Below, one piece after another: positions 9,624 to 22,202 of a stretch of DNA of 64,000 nt. The notes beneath the pieces are model-generated. The model saw nothing but the letters and a program-made list of their open reading frames with translations, was not told the origin of the DNA and did no database searches. The number at the start of each line of letters is the position of its first letter. Position 1 is the stretch's first letter. Source of the stretch: Elysia crispata. Lineage: Eukaryota; Mollusca; Gastropoda; Plakobranchidae. The stretch covers positions 209,001 to 273,000 of the forward strand of contig JAWDGP010000260.1 in NCBI GenBank assembly GCA_033675545.1, written 5' to 3'. The position numbers and the translations under genes were made by a program.

Positions 9624-9774
9624 CCTATAGACACTGCTTCCTGCCTTCATTCTATGAGAGATGAGAAGATAGAGAGTGAAAGAACACGTTACCATCCAAA
9701 ATAAGAACCCTAAGCTCTGTCGTTGAGCATTGAAAGCTACCGGGCCATCCTCGGCCCTCCCACAATAGCTTTCA

Positions 9775-9778
<4 letters not shown>
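9775..9778 (+). repeat. Target-site duplication (right), CTTC
   Basis: Matches 881-884 on the other side of the element. Confidence 0.75.
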
Positions 9779-9806
<28 letters not shown>

Positions 9807-9842
9807 ACTACTACTACTACTACTACTACTACTGCTGCTGCT
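9776..9842 (+). repeat. CTG/CTA trinucleotide microsatellite
   Basis: A (CTG)n block, then (CTA)n, then CTG again. The LTR element split this tract: matching CTG/CTA remnants lie at 855-884. Confidence 0.9.
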
Positions 9843-9843
9843 A

Positions 9844-9909
9844 ACTTAAGGTGTAAACAATCAGCCAACCTGAACTTATATGGGCAAAGATGACATAATA
9901 CAAAATTAC
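9844..9909 (+). repeat. Left 66-bp terminal inverted repeat
   Basis: Pairs with 12396-12461 with three mismatches. The left end abuts the microsatellite. Confidence 0.75.
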
Positions 9910-10160
9910 TGAGCCAAAAGGCATCAATATTAAAGAACAGATATCGTTTCCTATATCTTTACTTCACACAAAGTGCACTCTTAGCGTTTGGCAGTTTTAG
10001 TAGTTTTTTCTAAAATATAGCTGTATGAACAGAGTCAGATCTCTACCCTCATTATTATTAAGTTATTATACACAGAATTAGACTCAGAACAAAGTAGAGT
10101 TCGTAAAATCAGCTTGTGTGATAAACTGGAGAAAGTAAAAAGGGCCTGTTGGGGGAATTG

Positions 10161-10353
<193 letters not shown>

Positions 10354-11069
10354 CCACTCCCCCCTTGGGTGGAGGAGAGGAATGATTGAATGAGTACGTA
10401 AGCCCTGCATCTTCAGGAATGAACATCGAACATTTGTGTGACATTTGAGGTAAAAAGGGATATCATAAAATGGGTGCGTGAAAATTTGATTGTTGAACGG
10501 AACTTCCAACAACCGAAATAGCATTGTCTATGTTTGTAATGTTACTAATGAGCCAAAATCAAAGCGACACGTCTATATATATATATGTTGCCTTAAATAA
10601 GAATGCCAAATATGTTGCCTTAAAAGGGAAATATACTCGCGACTCGTGAGGGAGGGTGTGGTGCTGGTACTAGTAGTAATAGCGACACGACACACTATAG
10701 AGCACTATAGGCACTATGAACAATCCTGCAAAAATTGTCCAATATTGGCTATATATGCCTACTCCCTACTCCATAAAGTTTGTCTCTCTACTCTACAGGT
10801 TCGGTGTGATAAATTGTGAAATGTTTTGTGTTTGTATGAAAGTGTAAGTTGTCCGACAACGCCAGGAATTCGTTTTGTAATAATGGTGAACTTAACGAAT
10901 TCCAACTAAGCTACCACCAGATATAACAAACTATGAGAAATGTGGCTAGTGGTGAAGCACGACAGTTAAGTGTGCAGGAAATAAAAACTGTACTGATGTA
11001 AGTTTTTATCGTTTCTTTTATTGCAGTCGACAGAACAAACTTAAGACACAAAAAATAACTTGTCCAGTG

Positions 11070-11210
11070 AGAAACTTGAACCCAATTAAAACCAAACTAA
11101 AAGTAAGGACTAAAACCCAACTTTGCAAAAAACTAAAACTGAAAAAACCAACTTGTAAAAAAAAACCGAAAACCCAACTTAGAAAACAAAACAAAAACAA
11201 AAACCTAGTC
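11070..11210 (+). repeat. A-rich degenerate tandem repeat
   Basis: Repeated variants of AAAACCCAACTT separated by A-rich spacers, roughly every 35-40 bp. A Lys-rich frame here (11067-11312) is a by-product of the composition. Confidence 0.45.
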
Positions 11211-11939
11211 AGTAGCTCTCATACAGCCGCTGAAAGAAAATTACTAAACCACCGTGTAAAACACGCAACCTCATTCAAATACATGTATACAAAATATAAG
11301 TTTAGCGATTAGCCACTCAACAAAGTGATGATCCAACATTACCCATCTAGTAAGATCATTACAACCGCAATCAAACTTTAATCATAATCTATACTCAAAT
11401 TAGCGTACATTCCAATAACAAAATGCTTTACGCTACCAACTCTACAGGTACATCATCCTTCGACAATAATTACGATTCAATTTTATATATCGCAACTACT
11501 GAAGTTTACATGTATTATTATTATTAAGCATGTCACGGTCTATAAATCATGTCATCACCGCACCGTAAGTTACGCCCTATGAACAGACAGTAAGGGCGAC
11601 AACCGTTATGTTACCGTTATATTTCTCATCTGTTATTTTACATAAACATAGGGTACCTAGACCATTCTTTATATCTATCGGATTAAGTAAAGCTCTGTAA
11701 TACAACTTTAAATCTATAGGACAGGTAACAAGCCATTACTCCTTGCTACCACTATTATACTTTGCGAATAATTACAAAAGTAGTAGTTCTATAAAAGCTC
11801 ATCAATTATGCACAAAGGCTTAGATCTAATCTCTGGGATCAACATTCAATACATGTATATGGAACAACGATACAGATGTTATACTCACTTCCAATATCAA
11901 GGCAATGTCACCGTCAAAGGTTCAGACAAACGTTTAACG

Positions 11940-12092
11940 TCAGACTCTCTCTCTCTCGTGTACGCGCAGCTCGGTCTCTCGAATCCAGATGAGGAGCTTC
12001 GAAAACTGCTCTACATATATAGTTTTTTTCGAACAAAGATTTTCTAAAGATCCCCGATCGGAGAGATAGGAATCTTCCTACCTGTCTACTTT
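11940..12092 (-). pseudogene. LINE-like retrotransposon 3' fragment, copy 1
   Basis: The minus strand shares VGRFLSLS, EQFSKL and ELR-type segments and nucleotide blocks such as ATAGGAATCTTCCTACCTGTC with 18455-18600 (+). The other copy ends with an ILWNNC pattern that recalls the C-terminus of non-LTR retrotransposon ORF2 proteins. The family assignment is weak; the shared ancestry of the two fragments is clearer. Confidence 0.4.
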
Positions 12093-12395
12093 AATGGGTG
12101 AGGGGATACAAAATTAATTCGAAAGTACCGAATTTACCCTGTAACATCGCTCACACAGTGACAACCACGCTAGATAACAATCTTCTCAACTTGCAAAGAC
12201 GATATCGTAGTAACCACATGCACACCGAACAACCTTTCACTCGTGCAAATCTCAAACAATTCATGCATTATACGTTCTAAGGCAGACAAAGAATCAAACT
12301 AAACCTTATCCGTGTCAAACATCGAAACTGACACCACGGGAGAGTATGCTCCGATACAAAACTATCGTTATATGTATATGTGTGTGTGTGTGTGT

Positions 12396-12461
12396 GTAAT
12401 TTTGTATTATGTCATCTTTGTCCATATAAGTTCAAGTTGGGTGATTGTTTACACCTTAAGT
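12396..12461 (-). repeat. Right 66-bp terminal inverted repeat
   Basis: Reverse complement of 9844-9909 with three mismatches. A TG tract lies immediately inside it (12379-12397). Confidence 0.75.
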
Positions 12462-12639
12462 TATTTTATTCTATCTTTCACCCGTATATAATACAGATCC
12501 TTGGACTTACATAATTACAGTTGTGCCCAAGAGTTTAGCTTTTTTTTAAATTCCATAACTTCAAAATATTTCTACTGCTAGTAATAGTATAGCTATTACA
12601 TGTAGTAGTATTTGTACTACCGTTGCTCCTGCTGCTATC

Positions 12640-12651
12640 ACTACTACTACA

Positions 12652-12722
<71 letters not shown>

Positions 12723-12740
12723 AACTGCTGCTGCTGCTGA

Positions 12741-12803
<63 letters not shown>

Positions 12804-12810
12804 AACAACA

Positions 12811-12901
<91 letters not shown>

Positions 12902-12928
12902 CTTCTTCTTCTCCTTCTTCTTCTTCTC
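12640..12928 (+). repeat. CTA/CTG/CTT trinucleotide microsatellite
   Basis: About 230 bp of CTA units with short CTG, GAT and CAA interruptions, followed by about 55 bp of CTT. The downstream TTTTTAATTTTTATTTC and GTAACAACGAT resemble the sequence after the microsatellite at 31878-32227. Both may belong to one microsatellite-linked repeat family. Poly-Leu and poly-Ser frames across it are spurious. Confidence 0.92.
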
Positions 12929-14299
12929 TTTTTTTTCATTTTTCTTTTTAATTTTTATTTCCTTTTATCACTTTTTTTTATATTGTAACAACGATACTGG
13001 TCCGCCGGTACGTTTAAGAAATTTAGGCCAATGCATCGAATCTTTAAACCCTTCAAAGTTTACGCGATTTGCAACTAATCACTTGCCCTAATACGTAGTA
13101 TGAACATGTGCCGGATCTATCATTGGCTGATATTATGGAGCTAGGACTAGGAGAAAAATGAGGACGATCTAATCGAGCATTTCTAGACCACCTAGGAATG
13201 TCAAATTTGGCATAAAGTTATAAATTGTCCTCAAGATTGTAGAGGCAATATAATTTTTTTTTTCACCAAAATAGTATTTGTCGAAAAATAAAGACAAAAA
13301 TGGGATTATTATTTTCTTCACAGAAAAAGACGAATCTGCGAACTATTTCCTGTAAGCACAGCTGGGCAGAGATGGCAGGAATGAAACTGAGAAAGTACGC
13401 ATGCATTGTAAGCGGCAGATCTAAAACAGTGTTGATCTAGATCTAGAACTACATAATACAGTGTAAGATCAAGTAAAGAATCTAAAAAGGTTGCTTCGAC
13501 ATAGGTTCTTGATATAGTGCCTAGATATTTACAGCAACAAGACTCAAATCAAAAGGGTAAGATCCATCACTAGAAAAATCTAGATTAATTTTTACTTTTA
13601 TGCGTACAGATTTTCAGAACTTTTGTGTAGGTTTAAATAACTATGCGGCTGAGAATTCCCACAATGCACGACACTTTTATGCACTTGCTACGAAAATTGA
13701 AAGCTTTATAATGAGCGTTTAAAAGGATCTAAAAACATATTGGAAAAATATGAAATGAACTTTAGTTGATTTTCTTTATTCCGAAAGAATTAAAATTATT
13801 TCATCTAAATTTTGTGTTTACAATAAGAACTATCAAGCTATCGAGAATCTAGGTAAAGATGGATAGGTGGAACGCATGCATAATTATATATGTGTAACTA
13901 GACCTGGGGGGGGGGGGGGGGGGTGGATTTTCCCTTAACTTACTTAGTCACCACTGTAAATAGGACCCACTAGTCTAGTTACCTATAGAAGCTCAATGCT
14001 TCTTCCTACTCTTAGTAATTGCAGGCCCTAACTGGTTATGGTAGCGTGCCTAGCAACCGTGCAATACTACATAGTTCACACTCTGGGGTCCTTGAGTATC
14101 AGTGAAGTACTAAGGCCACTGTTCCCTAACTAATACGAGTGGGTGTCGAGACTTGACAAGAACAGAATAGCTACACTCCAGAAAAGAAAGAACACAAAAG
14201 AGAAGAAGTTACCACCCTATTATATGTTTATTCCACGAATACTCAATTATTAATGAATTAAGGCAATTCTCAAGGGATAAAATACAAAATACAAAGATG
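12929..14299. other. No gene seen; poly-G tract
   Basis: AT-rich sequence without a convincing frame. An 18-base G run at 13906-13923 is the only marked feature, and such runs are prone to length error. Confidence 0.5.
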
Positions 14300-14660
14300 A
14301 TCCAAAAGCAATTAGGCAATAAAGGGTACTAACAAATGGTCAGAATGATAAGCGCCAAGCAGATACTAGAGATAAAGTGCAGATATTATACTAAGATCAG
14401 ATACTAAAACAAAATGGCCAGAATACTAAGTAGAAGATACTAACAAAATGGTCAGAACAGAAGATTCTAAGAACTAAACAAAATGCCCAATAAAAATGTC
14501 TAATACTAGATTCTAGATCTAGTCAAAATAGTCAGAATAAAAGTACCTAATAAAAATACCCAATAAAAATGCCTTAGACTGGTCAAAATACCTAATAGTC
14601 AAAATACCTAATAAAAATGCGTTAGACTAGATCTAACCAAAATGTCTAATAGTCAGCCAA
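14300..14660 (+). repeat. Degenerate tandem repeat of AAAATGNCTAATA-type units
   Basis: Short variants of CAAAATGCCCAATAAAAATG, GGTCAGAATACTAA and CTAGATCTAG recur every 15-35 bp. The array is old and irregular. No frame is present. Confidence 0.55.
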
Positions 14661-16574
14661 CGCCCGAGTCAAGGTGATAATCACGTAGAATCAAAGCAAA
14701 TGATAATCCAACACAAGTGGCTTTCACAATAGTTCAATAATATCCACAATAACTTCTGACTAAAATTCCAAACAATACTACTAGTACTATCCAACGTGGC
14801 CTCCAGATACTCCAAAAAGATACTGACAAGGAGTCTTTCCGAGCTCTACAATTTATAGTACAAGCTCAGTCGGCAAGGCCCCCGGTCAAAGACTTCCCTG
14901 GTTTCCCAGTTCGTCCCTAGAACAAGGGCCAATGCCGACCGAGGAAAATCTACTCCGTCGAACGGAACAAATCGTTTCCCCAACTTAAACATCACCCGAC
15001 CGAGATCATAGAATCAACGGAAGCCATCGTTAATTCTACGAACTACATTATTTTAGCATCTCCCGATCAAAGTACGTCCAAAGCCGACCGAAGAAAAGCT
15101 TCTCTGGCCAGCTGGACAGGAATAAAAGAATAGATCGGCTAGTCAATGTAATCATTACATGAAATAAAGAATCTTCCGAATTGTTAAAGAAATAAGAGTA
15201 AACCGCTAGAGAGGCGGAGACTATTTTCCCGCCATTAAACTAAGTATACTAACAAGCTAGAAGCGCACGTGGCTCCACCCACAAGCTCATAATTGACATA
15301 CTACAGATCTGTTCTAAAGGCCTACTGCTACTGCCACAAATAAATAAAAGATCTATACCAGCCTCCTTACATATGAATCATGTAAGTAATATGATACAAT
15401 CATATCAAGGCCATTTATAAGCCTATTTAATACACAGACGCAATCCAGCCCCGCCAAGTTGACAACATGGTCTCGTTCGTAGAAAGGAGTTTACAGCTTG
15501 TTCATGTAGTTATTTTACAATGTTAGCGGTCTAGAGGACGAAGAATTCTCATTTTATCGATTTTCATACTTGAATGTTGGTAATGTGCACCAAAAATGTA
15601 TTCCTTTTGATACTTTTACTTTTGCTTTGTTTTGAAGTGAATGAAAGTTAAAACTGATTGTATTATAGTGATGTGAACTGTATTCTCTGATTATTAATTT
15701 TTGCTTTTTTTTATTTCTTTCTTTATTTTTTTTTTGTCATGATGGTATGGGTACTAGTGTTTGGCGGTCGTATTCTTTGTGCATGTATTTGTGAGCAAGT
15801 TTGTGAATTATTCGATCTGTGCACATCATATTGTCTTGCCATCTGGGAAAGAAACATTGTGTCTACGGTCTATGAAGACTCGTTGGATGCATGTGTAGAG
15901 CGAGCATTACAACTGGTTCCCATACAGGTCTTTTTCATGTCCCTGGACTCACGCCACGATCAATCTAGGGGATGTAGCAAGTGTATTCCTTTGGGGTGAT
16001 TGTTTCCAATATGAAAAAAAAAAACAGGTACTGGTCGTTTGGGTTCCGACAAGCCAAATACTGTTTTATACAAGTCATAATCACTTAGAAAGTTGCAGTC
16101 TCTCTGACTGCGTTCTTCGTCTAAACAGTGTTGTGCACGCAATTTAATATAACCCTAGTCACTTGACAGTTAGCAGTTTTCTGTATTGAATGAGTGTATA
16201 TTTTCGCAGTCCAAGTTGCTTTTGTATGGAAATGACTGTTTTTGTTTATTAGAGCCGGCGACTGAGAGGAATGTCTTGGAGATGTGATTGTGAATGTGTC
16301 TACACGCAAGAGTAATTGACACCATGTTTTGCTCGCCAGAATGGTGGGGCCTTGGGTACAGCCTTGGGTACAGCTTTAGTATGCAAATGAGATGCGTGGG
16401 AGTTTCGGGGATATTCCGGCACTGGATGTTGTTAAGATGTATGACTTCAGGCTGCTTTGGCTGAAAGTTTTGCGTATGAATATGATTCCTTATATGGAAA
16501 TCTCTATTTTTAAGCTAGGAATCTCGCACATTATGCTGTTAGTGCATGTCATTTTATGGATTGCTTATATATAT

Positions 16575-16625
<51 letters not shown>

Positions 16626-18262
16626 TTTTTTCCCTTGTGTTTGTAACTTGTTTTCTATTTTTTATTTGCATGCCCAAAAAGCACAATAAAGGCAAAACGT
16701 TTTTCTTTGTTAACCATTTACTTAATCTAGCTACCGCTGCAGCCCGTAATTATGTTCAAGTTGAAGACATGCTACTCTACAATTCGTATTCAACTTGCAT
16801 CTTAACTGATTGTACTTGCCGTTCTCAAAACTCGTGATTTAGATTTTCTTACGCGCACCGCACTGCTTTTCTCGGAAGAGGTGGAGCTATAATGTTTGTT
16901 CTTTGCTGACCCATTCTGCCACCTTGCCTCCTGGCCTAATATCGTACAGAGGTAGGAGTTATTAGAGCCTAGCCGTTAATGGGGAAAGTATGAAAGAGAA
17001 TCTCTTTGAAACAACCACAAGAGTACGGGAGGAGTCTTAATTCAAAAAAAAAAAAAAAGAGAGAGCACAGCCACAATCCTTATCTAGTGCGTGATTAGGT
17101 GGGTTTTATTGGTCCTTCGAATTATAACTCTTGTGATGTTATCGCTCAAAGGTTATAGTGAGTGAGGCAAAATAAACGTTCGCAGCAAAGTTTATTCGCC
17201 TATACTTCGAGCACTCTGTATGCACTGTAGCGAGGCAACATGATTTAATGAGTTAATCAAGGGTGGTTGAAATAATCACTCCTTTTTATGTTTCGCCCGC
17301 TCGCACGGATTGATCAGATCAGGTTCAAACATTAAGCAGAGCAGATGAAAATGTTGGGCTTTTTCGAGGAAATGGAATGATTTTGTCCTCATCTCTGTTA
17401 AAAAAATGTTAAGTGCCGTTGCAAGGGTCTTAAATTATAACTTCTCATTATTTTTCACATAAACAAACTATTTAGAACACGTTTTCAAGATTTACATGAT
17501 GTACCGTGTTTGAGCGAATGTCAACACATGAGAAGCAATGTCCTTCGTATAGAGCGGTGAGTTGATGTAAGTAAAGCCTTCATAAAATTATGCAGGAAAG
17601 AGGAGAATATTAATTATTATATATAGGATAACTTATCAAGTCGCCAGTTAGAAAAAAAAAACAAAAAGGAATTGAATGCAAAAGAAAGCGTCTATGTCAA
17701 CAAGAGATGGACTAATCACTGAGATGGAGAGACCAGACCATAAGAGAGACAGATTTGTAAATAAATAAACAAACGTTAGTCTTTTTCTATGTTGGGTTGT
17801 AAAACTTGTAAGCTTTCCTTTGATCGACAGATTATCGCGAGTTCGCGACCAATGTCTGGGGAACAGACATACCTTACGGTACTACAGTATTATCTCGGTC
17901 CCCCTGACGAGTTGAAAGACTGAGAGCTCTAAGCGCTTTATCTGATAGAGTTGCTGAGATTGAATCGGGCGAACTAAGGCAGCATTTTATCTGTTCCAAG
18001 CGGCATCTTTTGATTCGCATTAAATAGGTAGGTGTGTGCTCCAAGATCATTCGCCTCGACGCTAATGCTCGCTTGAGACAAGTTGTTGATTGTTTAGCTC
18101 GCCTCTGAGGTGGTCACATCACAGGCTCCAACGGTTCCCCCTTCACCGAAGATTAATGTGTGTGTGTGTTTGTGTGTGTGTGTACTTCTTGAAAATGATA
18201 CCTTTGTATCCCAGGAGACTTTTGCGATGGCTGTTAGTAAATGTTACTGATAAAGATTCTCT
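14661..18262. other. No supported gene; ATTT microsatellite and diverged dispersed repeats
   Basis: An ATTT tetranucleotide tract of about 15 units lies at 16565-16627 and a poly-A run near 17044. The 86-codon frame at 15739-15999 has no recognisable domain and no splice context. 16155-16215 resembles 36860-36920 (CACTTGAC, CTATTGAATGAG, ATATTTTCGCA), an old interspersed repeat. Nothing else is supported. Confidence 0.5.
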
Positions 18263-18439
18263 TTGATTGTATGTCTTCTGTGTGAATATTATTTTACCCT
18301 ACAGGAATTTTTGAGATTTGCCTGGTCAAAGGTTCTGGAGTGCTGTGTAGTTACTGACGGAAAGGTGAAAAGATTTTTATCAAGAGAAGATGTCAGTGAG
18401 GGAGTTATGTTACAGAGTGAATTCGATACTATACATCCC

Positions 18440-18600
18440 GGCAACCACAGAGGGTGACAGGTAGGAAGATTCCTATCTCTTTCATCGGCAATTATTCTCT
18501 GGAACAACTGCGTTCGACAGTGTTGTGCTGAGCAGTTTCCGAAGCTCTTCAGACAAGCTGAACTGCGCATAGATCTAGTCAAAAGCTTGCGCTTTTGAGC
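18440..18600 (+). pseudogene. LINE-like retrotransposon 3' fragment, copy 2
   Basis: One plus frame reads VGRFLSLSSAIILWNNCVRQ and continues EQFPKLFRQAELR. The position and LWN core resemble the last residues of non-LTR retrotransposon ORF2. 11940-12092 on the minus strand is a diverged relative. No RT or endonuclease domain is nearby, so it is a 5'-truncated remnant at most. Confidence 0.4.
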
Positions 18601-19916
18601 CCAAGCCTTTTTTACATCAAGATCTGTTACATCTGTTCCATGTTGAGTTTAGTACAACAATTTCTTACAATGGTTAATTTTAAAGTACCGGTATTCCTAA
18701 GACGTAATATAAACCGTGTGAAGTGTTTTACAAGCATCTTAATGTAAATAATATGTGTCTTCCTTACTTTAATATTTTCAACTCTATTTTATTTAGAATA
18801 GAGCCGGTCGGCGCAGAACCTAAGTCCTGAAAGGCAAAATAAAAAGTTTAACAAAGTGACCTTGACTGGTACGGGGACCTGGTTTCTGGTCTTTATTGCC
18901 GTTGAAGCAAAGTTTCGAGCAGATTGCTGTATGAGAGAAAGCCTGTTCTCATAACATTTAAATAAATTTTAAAGCTATCTCAAGAGCGTAATTTATGATG
19001 CAGATTTTATAAACCACACTGCAGTGGTGTTTCTATTTCTATGCTAATAAACAATAAAGTATAAAAACCGCACTGGACACTCTGACCTGTGCATTTTCTG
19101 AAACTCAACTTTCTAGATTATACTGTAGCTGATGTGAAGCCTGAGTCTCAAGTCTCATCCTAGGAACAAGAACATTACAACTAAAGTCAATCAAGAACAC
19201 TTTAATTAAGAATTGTTCAAGAGGACATTAATGATACATGTTCAAGACTGTACAGAACCATATGGATTTTCATCTCGCTTTCTGTCCCTCTCTCTAAATA
19301 GTAAGGTAAGGGCGCCCATCTTTTAGAACTATCCTGTCTGGTTTCTGTCTTCTTTACTATCTTTATTATTTTAGTTAAGTAATCAGTTATTGTCAGATGA
19401 TTGTAACAACTTCCACAGATTAGTTGTAACTTCTTTTAATATTAAAATCATCATATCTTACTGTATTATGTGATTATTGTAAAGATTAACGAGCATCAGA
19501 CTTGAAGCTTTATTGTATTCTTCCTATATTGTCGTTGTAACTTACTTTCCAAAGCAAACATTACACGCCTTGCTCTGGCACACAAACACCTACCAATATC
19601 AATAATCAATAAATATTCTTATATTCCATTATTCATCTAACAAAACTTGTCGTCGAGTGCATCCTAATGCGTGTTGTCAGATGTCCTTTTAATATCTCAA
19701 ACTTCAATTTGTAGTACCTGGCCTACTCTTGAACAAACAAGCAAATAAACAATAATGCTGTCACGCAGTAGCCGAGTAGGTGGGTTTCTCATAACATCAT
19801 GTTTTGTACCTTAGTCAGTGCCGCAATAACTATGTCATGTAAATTCTTCACTCCTGCGTAGGACCGGGAAAGCCGAAGGGGAACAAAGACGCGCCCTAAT
19901 TTGCATCTCGCCGTCT
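18601..19916. other. No gene seen
   Basis: AT-rich sequence with no convincing frame, hairpin or tandem repeat. Confidence 0.5.
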
Positions 19917-20217
19917 AATGGAAAGGTAAACGATACTTAACAAGTTGAAGTTTGCTGTATATTCTACAGATCCATTAATATTCATCGAGGTCAATTGAGA
20001 GATAGGCTGGTCACGCCCGTGGAGGCTCACACTTTAAAGTTGTTAACTATTATGATTCTAATGTGGTCTATGATGCTGACATATCATTACAGACAAATAC
20101 GTACGGGAGGGTGCAATCAAAATAGATAAGGGAGGGCAATTGACCTCGATGAATATTAATGGGTCCGTAGAATATACAGCAAACTTCAACTTGGTAAGTA
20201 TCGTTTACCTTTCCATT
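19917..20217. mobile_element. 301-bp MITE with 81-bp inverted arms, copy 1
   Basis: 19917-19997 and the reverse complement of 20137-20217 match at 78 of 81 bases. The outer end is AATGGAAAGGTAAACGATAC and an inner part of each arm contains TTCTACGGACCC-type sequence. The last three bases overlap the start (ATTCTACGG) of the larger TIR element's left end. No coding capacity. Confidence 0.85.
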
Positions 20218-21413
20218 CTACGGACCCGCTTAATATTCATGAGGTCACTTGAGACTTCAAAGACATAATAGTTAACACAACTTATACTATCAGGGCAATG
20301 TGCCACTGTCCACATCGTGTGAAAAAATTCGTTTCACATAATTACGTTGTAATGGGGTCCAGAATCACATGTCGTTGAGATGTTAAGATTGCAGTATAAC
20401 CTATCAGATGATTATATCAGAGGATATATAATAATATATTTATATACAAAGTCATCATGATACGATGATAGAAAATGATGCGTTCATATTGAACGAAAAA
20501 AAGAAATGAAAAGTTCAATACTGAAGATCAGATAGTGAAAATATCATGGTTCATAAGCATTAAATTGCAAACAGATTAATATTCAAGAAGACTGGTATAA
20601 ATTTATAATCTTTGGCTTACACGTGTGTATGTATACGTACACATGCCACCAGTAATCCATCAATCAGTTGAAACATTATGTGTAAAACGCCGTAAAAGCA
20701 TGTCGTGTGCCAATGTATTAACCTAGTATATAGTATATCTAGGTACAAAAGAAAGGTGACATAAATGCCAAACTCACAGTTTACATTAACTTTCTTATAA
20801 AACATCATGACATAGCGTTTATTTAGCCTTGCTGGAATATGCTGGATTAATTGAAAATAAGACGATAGTTGATGTGTAAATAAAGAGTTGCAAATGATAT
20901 GATACCTCGATATAAGTGAGGTAGTACATAAATGTGCAGCTCACAGGACATATTGGTCCACAATGCATCGGTTTGGAAACATCATGACGCTGCATGGGAA
21001 TTAGCAGAATTCGGCTGTAGCAGTATTCAGTCATAAGATATATTGATATAAGCAAAGGGTGGTGTGAGTGAAGTTCATAAGCAGTGGGGGAATGAAAAGC
21101 GAGAATGTATGTGCCTTAGCCTTAGCCTTAGATTTAGCCTTGGAGCTATAAAAGACGACGAACACGAGGGTTCGCCCTCTTTGCATATAGCATTTTTGTT
21201 GAGAAAGACAGGAGATTTTACATCCGTAAAACTAAATCGGGAGAGGTGAGAAATTATAAGATCTGGATCAAGATTTTGATTTTAATTAATTTTAACGTAA
21301 ATAGTAAAATAATAAGAAGATTTAGAGATTTAAAGAAATAATTAATTTACTTTCAGAAGTTTTGTTAAATGATGTCTAGTAAATCATGATATTGTTGATT
21401 TTGTTGATATGAA
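19917..21413 (+). repeat. 1.5-kb direct repeat, copy 1 (MITE plus element arm)
   Basis: Matches 27252-28746 throughout, with about twenty single-base differences and a 2-bp indel (roughly 98-99% by eye). The left boundary coincides exactly with the end of the inverted-repeat MITE at 19917. The right boundary is abrupt after GATATGAA. Flanks on both sides differ from those of copy 2. Small open frames inside are conserved only because the whole unit is. Confidence 0.95.
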
Positions 21414-21468
21414 TTAATGATTGAATAGCTGATGCTAAATTAAAAACTGTTTTCCTATTTTATTGCAG
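21147..21468 (+). promoter_or_regulatory. Candidate TATA promoter, hairpin and intron signals within the repeat
   Basis: TATAAAA at 21147-21153 is followed 13 bases on by a GAGGG-TTCG-CCCTC hairpin (21166-21179), a donor-like GAG/GTGAGA at 21245 and an acceptor-like CTATTTTATTGCAG ending at 21468. TATA, hairpin and donor are kept in copy 2 (28480-28486 and 28499-28512); the acceptor lies beyond its end. This may be the promoter and first intron of an element transcript. Inference only. Confidence 0.3.
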
Positions 21469-21725
21469 GAAAAATTATATTAAAAATTTAGCACCGAACA
21501 GAAGAAACTAAAAAGAAACAAATTAACAAAATAAAATTATCAAATCTCCTAAGTTTCAACATATGAAATTATTATTGGCAAAAGTGAAAGGACAATTTGT
21601 TGCTTCGTCAATAAAAGAAAAGAAAGAAATTGTGTCCTAAGTGACGAAAAAAAAATAAAAAATTTTATACTTATTCTGATATCTCATAAAAAAAACGGAA
21701 CTCATGAACAGAGTTATAAAAAGAG

Positions 21726-21798
<73 letters not shown>

Positions 21799-22169
21799 AT
21801 ATTCTGAAAAAGACAATTTTGTTAAAGAAAGAGAAGTCAAGAAAAGGGACTATTAAAACAAGGACTGGTGTGTGTTGACAAACAAGAACTGGTGTGTGTG
21901 AACGAACAAGGAATGGTGTGTGAACAAACAAGATCTGGTGATTGGAAGCAAGAAATGGAATATACAAAAAGAAAAATGTAATAATAAGATAAAATATACA
22001 TAAGAATTAAATAGCGTAGGTTTAGTTTATAATTTTGCTTTATAGATATATTTATTTTGTTTCTTAAAAATTATTGTTTTGTTTTTGTATTATGTATAAG
22101 GGGGGAATTCATTAGAATAAATATTGGAAATCTAAAATATTGTTGAGTTTTTATTTTGTCACATAAGTC

Positions 22170-22202
<33 letters not shown>

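Larger units (their letters stand above)
885..9774 (+). mobile_element. Ty3/gypsy (Metaviridae-type) LTR retrotransposon, full length but with broken pol
   Basis: The 8.9-kb element has LTRs of 1485 and 1515 bp that begin TGTGGGATATG and end AGCTTTCA, a PBS, a non-coding leader, gag, pro, RT-RNase H, integrase in gypsy order (integrase after RNase H), a polypurine tract, and a 4-bp target duplication. By eye the LTRs differ at about twenty substitutions plus a few indels outside the GA tract, roughly 1-1.5%, which implies recent insertion. No envelope-like frame lies between integrase and the polypurine tract. Lesions: frame change in the T run at 4435-4438, TAA at 6414-6416, and frame slips around 7890-7970. 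It probably cannot move on its own but could be mobilised in trans. Confidence 0.95.
8260..9774 (+). repeat. 3' LTR
   Basis: Near-identical partner of 885-2369, beginning TGTGGGATATG and ending AGCTTTCA. It is about 30 bp longer, mainly because of the GA tract at 9158-9243 and a 4-base insertion near 8600. It carries the 10-bp minisatellite at 9522-9595 and AATAAA at 9618-9623. Confidence 0.93.

Noticed and set aside
10865-10903. GGAATTCGTT ... AACGAATTCC inverted repeat
   Set aside because: Ten-base arms around a 19-base loop occur by chance in a window this size, and nothing nearby gives it a role.
12535-12988. Poly-Ser/poly-Leu frames over CTA repeats
   Set aside because: Pure microsatellite translations on both strands.
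15739-15999. 86-codon frame with several Cys as a small secreted protein
   Set aside because: No signal-peptide-like start, no regular cysteine spacing, no supporting exons and AT-rich surroundings.
21113-21143. CCTTAGCCTTAG run as telomere-like repeat
   Set aside because: The unit is TTAGCC, not TTAGGG/CCCTAA, with only three or four copies inside a dispersed repeat.
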